Part shown: positions 6,570 to 9,994 of the stretch, in pieces | Layout of the letters: every line of letters begins with the position of its first letter | How positions within the stretch are numbered: the stretch's first letter is position 1 | Assembly (NCBI GenBank): GCA_039917655.1 | Contig: JBDSJC010000093.1 | Span: forward strand, 1 to 9,994 | Source of the DNA: PNKC01 sp039917655 | GTDB taxonomy: Bacteria > Chloroflexota > Dehalococcoidia > Tepidiformales > Tepidiformaceae | Reading direction: 5' to 3' | Length of the DNA stretch: 9,994 bases | Notes under the pieces: model-generated | Told to the model about the DNA's origin: nothing | Seen by the model: only the letters and a program-made list of their open reading frames with translations | The model's database searches: none | Program-made: the position numbers and the translations under genes

Positions 6570-6791
6570 CTACCGGTGGTCGTGGTCCCGTCCGCTGGTC
6601 GGCGTCGCCACGAGCGCCGCCCGGCGCATGCGGACTGCGACAATCGTGCCCGCGGCGCACGCCCCTGTGAGGGCAAGTTGGAGGGCGCCCGCCGAGTAGC
6701 CGCTCGCCAGCCGCAGGGCAGCCTCGATCACACACCAGCCGAGGGCTGGCCAGGCGACCAGGGCAACGATCCAATAGGCGCGGTCTCTCAT
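6570..6791 (-). CDS. Small two-helix membrane protein, function unknown
   Basis: The ATG at 6791 gives a 73-residue product beginning MRDRAYWIVALVAWPALGW. Two hydrophobic segments, about residues 6-27 and 37-56, are joined by a short loop, and the C-terminus is basic and polar (RMRRAALVATPTSGRDHDHR), as expected for a small inner-membrane hairpin protein with both ends in the cytoplasm. I recognise no family. The same frame stays open upstream to an ATG at 7055, but that extension is Gly/Arg/Pro-rich and lacks structure. The start shows an ATGA overlap with a possible small upstream ORF (6952-6788), and GAGG lies about nine bases upstream. Confidence 0.6.
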   Translation of the reverse strand: MRDRAYWIVALVAWPALGWCVIEAALRLASGYSAGALQLALTGACAAGTIVAVRMRRAALVATPTSGRDHDHR

Positions 6792-6952
6792 ACCGCGACC
6801 TCGCGGCGGCCGAACTCCCGTTCCACCATAGTCACAAACTCCACCGCAAGGCTCCGAGTCGAACTGCGTTCCGCGTCCGAGATGGATCTGGCCGAGTGCC
6901 TGGTCGGAGAAGCTGCTCGTCCGCTGCGGACGACCGTCACCTCTTCCGCCAA
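6788..6952 (-). CDS. Possible small ORF upstream of the membrane protein (doubtful)
   Basis: A frame from TTG at 6952 encodes 54 residues starting MAEEVTVVRSGRAASPTRHS and ending VEFVTMVEREFGRREVAV. Its TGA overlaps the ATG of the membrane protein gene by 4 bases (ATGA), the usual sign of translational coupling. Third codon positions are fairly GC-rich, but the middle is rich in Arg and Ser, as often seen in spurious frames of GC-rich DNA, and there is no clear ribosome binding site. It could also be the remnant of a longer gene. No family is recognised. Confidence 0.25.
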   Translation of the reverse strand: MAEEVTVVRSGRAASPTRHSARSISDAERSSTRSLAVEFVTMVEREFGRREVAV

Positions 6953-7110
6953 CGGGGCTCAACACGCGCTGGAGCAAGCGTCCAAGGGAGCCCCTGTCGT
7001 CGATCAGCGGTACACGGGGAGGGGCATGATCCGCCAGCGAGGGGGAGCTTTCCATCCCCGTGGTTATCGGAAGCGAGAGGTGCTTCGGAGAGCCCTGGCA
7101 GGATTCGCGG
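6953..7110. other. Non-coding or unexplained stretch between regulator and membrane protein
   Basis: Together with 6792-6952 this makes 319 bases without a confident gene. I see no tRNA, no convincing terminator with a T-tract and no strong promoter. A short hairpin can be drawn near 7043-7060 (GGGGA/TCCCC on the minus strand), but it is only five base pairs. Frames through it on both strands are open for long distances, as expected at this GC content. Confidence 0.4.
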
Positions 7111-7803
7111 TCAGGTTTTCGCCGGGTGAGCTTTCAGCGAAGGTTTGGTCACCCAGATGCGCCCGGCAACCTGCGTGCCCATCACCACCGAGCGGCCGTC
7201 CAGCCGGGCGGTAATTGTCCCTCGATAGGGCGCCACGGCTTCAAGGCGGACCAGTTCGCCGGGACGAATGCCCTCCTCGTCGAAAAACTGGAGGAGCTGT
7301 TCGTCCTCTTCAAACACCCGGTCGACCTCGACGGTAGCGCCTTCCGGAGTGTCTGCGAGCGTGGTCATCGGCAACTTGCGCTGCACGCCCGGCCCGGGGA
7401 TTGGATAGCCGAAGGGACTTCTGGTGGGCCGGCCCAGCGTTTCGTAAAGATGTGGCTCGGTGATATCAGAGATGCCGTGTTCTAGGAGGTGGGCTTCTTC
7501 GTAGGCCCGCCACCACGGCACCTTCAGGACGTCCGTGATCAGGCACTCGGCCAGCCGGTGGCGGCGGACCATCTGCTCCGCTCGGTGGAGACCTTCGCCT
7601 GTGAGATGGATGACCTTGCGGCTGTCCTGCTCCACAAGCCCATCCCTGAGGAGGCGTTTGAGCATGCCGGCAACGGAAGGAGGGGTGATGTCCAGGCGGT
7701 CCGCCAGCCGCACAGCAATGACGTCCTGCCCCTCATCGTGGTGCAGGCGATAGATCGCGGTGAGGTAGTCGTCGCTCGCGACGTTCGTGACCTGTTTCGG
7801 CAT
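7111..7803 (-). CDS. DtxR/MntR-family metal-dependent transcriptional regulator
   Basis: The ATG at 7803 gives 230 residues beginning MPKQVTNVASDDYLTAIYRL, the normal start of the family's winged helix. The recognition region is LADRLDITPPSVAGMLKRLL (33-52). A dimerisation/metal domain follows (about 72-135) with RRHRLAE (H82) and YEEAHLLEHGIS (H105, E108, H109). An FeoA/SH3-like domain occupies about 145-220 (MTTLADTPEGATVEV, GIRPGELVRLEAVAPY, VAGRIWV). Such proteins bind Fe(II) or Mn(II) and repress uptake, storage or oxidative-stress genes. D12 matches the Asp of MntR, while His105 replaces the Cys of DtxR and the Glu of MntR, so metal choice is uncertain. An in-frame GTG at 7848 would add 15 atypical residues. 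The gene follows a Cys-rich miniprotein and is back-to-back with diiron protein genes, its plausible targets. Confidence 0.92.
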   Translation of the reverse strand: MPKQVTNVASDDYLTAIYRLHHDEGQDVIAVRLADRLDITPPSVAGMLKRLLRDGLVEQDSRKVIHLTGEGLHRAEQMVRRHRLAECLITDVLKVPWWRAYEEAHLLEHGISDITEPHLYETLGRPTRSPFGYPIPGPGVQRKLPMTTLADTPEGATVEVDRVFEEDEQLLQFFDEEGIRPGELVRLEAVAPYRGTITARLDGRSVVMGTQVAGRIWVTKPSLKAHPAKT

Positions 7804-7887
7804 GCCGCGGATCGTGACATGCCGCAGTCCTACGGCCACGCCGTCCACTGGCGGGACCGTCAGATTCGGCGCGATGCGGCAGTGAGG

Positions 7888-8076
7888 CTAGGCGGCCCGC
7901 TGGATTGAACGCCCTTCGGCCATGTGCAAGGGCACGATGCTGAGGACCATGACCTGATCCTTCAACCAGGCGACCACGCAGGGCGTGAGGGAGCCGTTCG
8001 CTTCGCAGCATCCGATGCAACGGGCCGCGCGGGTTACCGGCTCGTGTGGGCAACTCTCTTGGCGTATCTGGTCCAT
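7888..8076 (-). CDS. Small Cys-rich protein, unknown function
   Basis: An ATG at 8076 with a strong GAGGAGG site about seven bases ahead opens a 62-residue frame. The N-terminal half has C9-P-H11 and, after nine residues starting at T15, the cluster R-C20-I-G-C23-C24, with a further Cys at 34. This Cys/His spacing could bind zinc or iron or form a redox-active pair, but I recognise no family. The C-terminal half holds a short hydrophobic run (WLKDQVMVLSIVPLHM), which is too interrupted to be a sure membrane helix. It is 84 bases upstream of the DtxR/MntR-type gene in the same direction. The frame continues upstream to 8256, but that extension has no ribosome binding site and runs through the divergent promoter region. 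Confidence 0.65.
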   Translation of the reverse strand: MDQIRQESCPHEPVTRAARCIGCCEANGSLTPCVVAWLKDQVMVLSIVPLHMAEGRSIQRAA

Positions 8077-8270
8077 CTGCAATCCTCCTCGGCGTATGCA
8101 TCTGTATTCGGCAGCGGGCGGGAGGTAGAATAGCGGTAGCAGTCGCGGAATGAACAGCGCGATCCCTAATTCCTGTCGAGCCTCCTTACTCATCGGTAGG
8201 AGAGATATTCCCAAACGTCCGTGGTCGAAGTAGAGTGTGAACGCTACCGAATCCAAGGAGGCCCCCTCTC
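8077..8270. promoter_or_regulatory. Divergent intergenic region between Cys-rich/DtxR genes and diiron genes
   Basis: This 194-base gap separates minus-strand and plus-strand genes and must hold promoters for both. I found no clear DtxR, IdeR or MntR palindrome by eye. The plus-strand ribosome binding site AAGGAGG at about 8255-8261 sits nine bases before the ATG at 8271. Confidence 0.55.
8208..8236 (+). promoter_or_regulatory. Candidate sigma-70-type promoter for the diiron genes
   Basis: TTCCCA (8208-8213) and TAGAGT (8231-8236) are separated by 17 bases and each match four of six consensus positions (TTGACA, TATAAT). They lie about 35 bases before the start codon. The match is weak and could be chance. 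Confidence 0.22.
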
Positions 8271-9314
8271 ATGGCTGCCAACCCCATCACTGAATCTGGC
8301 CTGGATCTTTCATGGCTCAACCTCTACGACGACGCCGCATCGGCGACGCCGGGCAAGAAGGGTCTGACCCTCAAAGAAATTAACCAGGGCCGCTACGGCG
8401 ACGCCGCCCGCGGCGCGGGCGATATGACGTATCGAATGCGCGGCGCAGTCTCCCGTCCCGGCGCCCAGCGTTTCGGCCCCACCTACATGTCGAAGTCCGA
8501 CGTATGGTCCGAAAACTGCGTGATGCTCTACGAGGAGGCCACCCAGCGGCAGTGGTCCTCTGCCCGGGACATCCCGTGGGACACCCTCGAGACGCTTCCT
8601 GACGAGATCGAGCGGGCGATGTGCCAGCTCTGCACCATGCTCACCGAGGTCGAGTTCATCGCTGGTGACGTCCCCGGTCAGTGGATGCCGTTCGTCAGCG
8701 CGCAGGATTTCGAGGCCGGTCTCTTCCTGATGTCGCAGATCATGGATGAAGCGCGCCACACGGACGTTTTCCGCAAGCGCGCCCTCTACAACGGCGGCGG
8801 TTTGCTGGCCCAGGGCGCAGGCCTCGGTTTGCGCACGTTGCTCGAAGCACGCGACTTTACCGAGATGTCCGTCCTCATGCACGTCCAGGCGGAAGGCTTC
8901 GTGCAGTCGATGTTCCGCATGGGTGAGCTTATCGGCCAGACGGACGCGGATAAGAAGATCTTCCGCATGAGCGCGCAGGACGAATCGCGCCACCTCGCCT
9001 TCGGCGTCATGCACCTGAAGTACGTGCTCGATACGGAGCCGGAGCGCCGCGAGGAGATCCATCATTACCTCGACAAGGCGGAAGGCGATGCTGCCGGTGG
9101 TGGCTCCGGCGATGTGACCTTCCCGCCCGTCTTCGAGTCGCTCTGCATCCTCCTCGGGGGCGGCGTCGACAAATTCGATGAAGGCGTGCAGAAGTTCCTG
9201 CTGCTGCGCAAGCGGCAAATCAACGAGTACGTCCACCGGCTTGAAGTGGCCGGATTGGGTGATCGCCGCCAGCGCCTCGGGCCGCTGATGGCGCAGTTCG
9301 TCGACCCCGCGTAA
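8271..9314 (+). CDS. Ferritin-like diiron protein (ribonucleotide-reductase R2-like superfamily)
   Basis: The 347-residue protein starts at ATG 8271 behind AAGGAGG. It shows the four-helix ferritin-like pattern with two E-x2-H motifs: MDEARH (E160, H163) and QDESRH (E238, H241). E208 lies in the helix MHVQAEGFVQSMFRMGEL. The first-helix carboxylate is E126 or the strongly conserved LYEEATQRQW Glu (E88/E89). This matches a carboxylate-bridged diiron (or Mn/Fe) site as in R2, R2-like oxidases and AurF-type oxygenases. There is no membrane segment or signal peptide, so it is probably a soluble oxidase or oxygenase. The substrate is unknown, and I do not see evidence for a genuine R2 subunit (no R1 gene in view). 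A tandem paralogue follows after 70 bases, and a metal-dependent regulator is divergently transcribed. Confidence 0.85.
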   Translation: MAANPITESGLDLSWLNLYDDAASATPGKKGLTLKEINQGRYGDAARGAGDMTYRMRGAVSRPGAQRFGPTYMSKSDVWSENCVMLYEEATQRQWSSARDIPWDTLETLPDEIERAMCQLCTMLTEVEFIAGDVPGQWMPFVSAQDFEAGLFLMSQIMDEARHTDVFRKRALYNGGGLLAQGAGLGLRTLLEARDFTEMSVLMHVQAEGFVQSMFRMGELIGQTDADKKIFRMSAQDESRHLAFGVMHLKYVLDTEPERREEIHHYLDKAEGDAAGGGSGDVTFPPVFESLCILLGGGVDKFDEGVQKFLLLRKRQINEYVHRLEVAGLGDRRQRLGPLMAQFVDPA

Positions 9315-9330
9315 CCAAACCCCACTCACT

Positions 9331-9356
9331 GAGCCCCCGGCTTCCGCCGGGGGCTC
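9331..9356 (+). terminator. GC hairpin between the two diiron genes
   Basis: A perfect 11-bp stem (GAGCCCCCGGC / GCCGGGGGCTC) with a TTCC loop starts 16 bases after the stop codon of the first diiron gene. It is followed by TCGTAATCTT rather than a run of T, so it is either a weak intrinsic terminator or an mRNA 3'-end stabiliser that lowers expression of the second gene. The next start codon is only 28 bases beyond the stem. Confidence 0.7.
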
Positions 9357-9384
9357 TCGTAATCTTCCAGGTCAGAGGTGAACC

Positions 9385-9994
9385 ATGTCCACAGGTGAAG
9401 CGCTCAAGCGCGCGGCTGAAGCCATCAACCCCCCGGCGGGTGAGTACGATGTCCCCCAGGAAGCGCGTGATAAGTCGCGGGAGCTAGGCTGGGAAGACGG
9501 CCTGATCGAGTTGGCCCTGTCGAAAGGTCACAGCCTCCAGGAGGTCTGGCAGGCGCTCCGCTCCGGCGTAGACGGGGCCACGGCGAAAGGTTTCCTTGCT
9601 GGTGGTTCGATGATCCGCCCAGAGTTCGACTGGATGCGCGTGCCGACCGAGTGGGGGATCAAGATCCGCGCCAGCGACAAGGAACTCGGCCTCACGATCG
9701 GCGACCTTAACGTCGGCACCTATGGCGACATCCCGGACGTGTGGACGAATCGCTCGGAGATCGCGCGCGGTTCGTTCCCGAACGCGGTTGTCGAAGACAT
9801 GGGCTACACGATCTTCGATAAGGCGCTCATCTGGGCCGACTGTGTGGTACCGCTGTATGAGATCGCGATTCGCGACCGCTGGGTCTCGTCGACGGACTTG
9901 CGGTGGTTGAGCCTCGAGGAGTTGCCGGACGACATCGAGAAGGCCGTTTGCCAGCTCATGACCGAGCTCAGCGACCGCGCCTACTACCAGGGCG
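9385..9994 (+). CDS. Second ferritin-like diiron protein, paralogue of the first (runs off right edge)
   Basis: ATG 9385 (GAGGTG site about six bases ahead) opens 203 codons without a stop to the window edge. Residues 1-90 form a helical N-terminal region (GWEDGLIELALSKGHSLQEV) absent from the first gene. From about residue 145, DKALIWADCVVPLYEIAIRD and LSLEELPDDIEKAVCQLMTE align with SKSDVWSENCVMLYEEATQR and DTLETLPDEIERAMCQLCTM of the upstream protein, around 40% identical by eye. E159 matches the conserved LYE Glu. At the position of the upstream E126 this protein has Asp. The remaining E-x2-H motifs should lie beyond the window, so an intact diiron site cannot be confirmed. The tandem arrangement suggests an ancient duplication and possibly a heteromeric complex. 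Confidence 0.78.
   Translation, partial: MSTGEALKRAAEAINPPAGEYDVPQEARDKSRELGWEDGLIELALSKGHSLQEVWQALRSGVDGATAKGFLAGGSMIRPEFDWMRVPTEWGIKIRASDKELGLTIGDLNVGTYGDIPDVWTNRSEIARGSFPNAVVEDMGYTIFDKALIWADCVVPLYEIAIRDRWVSSTDLRWLSLEELPDDIEKAVCQLMTELSDRAYYQG

Noticed and set aside
6815..6829. T-box-like sequence (TGGTGGAACGGGAG on the minus strand)
   Set aside because: It resembles the T-box antiterminator only loosely; no specifier stem or terminator is visible and the next gene is not a tRNA-synthetase or amino-acid gene.
7043..7060. Hairpin GGGGA/TCCCC after the regulator gene as a terminator
   Set aside because: Only five base pairs and no T-run follows on the minus strand.
6576..7214. 212-codon plus-strand frame across the unexplained gap
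   Set aside because: It runs antisense through the membrane protein gene and into the end of the regulator, and shows no recognisable domain.
7804..7848. GTG start at 7848 for the DtxR/MntR-type regulator
   Set aside because: The extra 15 residues are not typical of the family and no ribosome binding site precedes it; the ATG at 7803 fits family starts.
8077..8256. Extension of the Cys-rich frame to 8256
   Set aside because: No ribosome binding site at the far start; the frame would fill the whole divergent promoter region, while the ATG at 8076 has a strong site.
8310..9329. Long open frame on the minus strand opposite the first diiron gene (339 codons)
   Set aside because: It is antisense to a gene with clear family motifs and has a His/Arg/Glu-rich composition typical of shadow frames at high GC.

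Overview
The window is GC-rich (roughly 60-65% by eye) and densely coding. Codon use and the number of TTG/GTG starts (CoaE-like, DUF35, four-helix-bundle and phosphodiesterase genes) are uniform across it. The gene set suggests a Chloroflexota genome of the Dehalococcoidia/SAR202 kind: thiolase-fold protein plus DUF35 partner plus FAS1-like dehydratase, a CMD-family protein, a DtxR/MntR-type regulator and ferritin-like diiron proteins. That assignment is inference (moderate to low confidence); no rRNA or other phylogenetic marker is present.

Eleven genes from the left edge to about 8076 lie on the minus strand. In order of transcription (right to left) they are: a small Cys-rich protein (8076-7888); a DtxR/MntR-type metalloregulator (7803-7111); a 319-base stretch with one doubtful small ORF; a two-helix membrane protein (6791-6570); a CMD/AhpD-like protein (6505-5945); a large alkaline-phosphatase-superfamily protein with an unusual domain order (5826-3865); an unrecognised protein with a PD-(D/E)XK-like C-terminal half (3826-3359); a DUF35 zinc-ribbon/OB-fold protein (3219-2794) overlapping a thiolase-fold protein by 4 bases (2797-1655); a four-helix-bundle S23/IVP-family gene (1607-1164); a divergent dephospho-CoA-kinase-like protein (1138-404); and the N-terminal part of a FAS1-like/MaoC dehydratase running off the left edge (339-1). 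From 8271 onward the plus strand carries two tandem, diverged ferritin-like diiron proteins separated by a strong GC hairpin. The second runs off the right edge.

Two themes stand out. Positions 1-3219 look like acyl-CoA/lipid metabolism: dehydratase, CoA-synthesis-type kinase, thiolase-fold enzyme and its DUF35 partner. This set resembles hydratase/retro-aldolase modules of the ChsH1-ChsH2-Ltp2 kind. The right part pairs a metal-responsive regulator and a Cys-rich miniprotein with divergently transcribed diiron proteins.

The most unusual structures are two. First, a ~500-base block (1148-1650) holds the four-helix-bundle gene and is bounded on both sides by inverted arrays of a 7-base repeat (GCTTAGT), inserted with almost no spare sequence between the thiolase-fold and kinase genes. 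Second, in the phosphodiesterase-like protein the segment that normally ends an alkaline-phosphatase fold comes before the segment with the nucleophile, which suggests a circular permutation or a decayed duplication.
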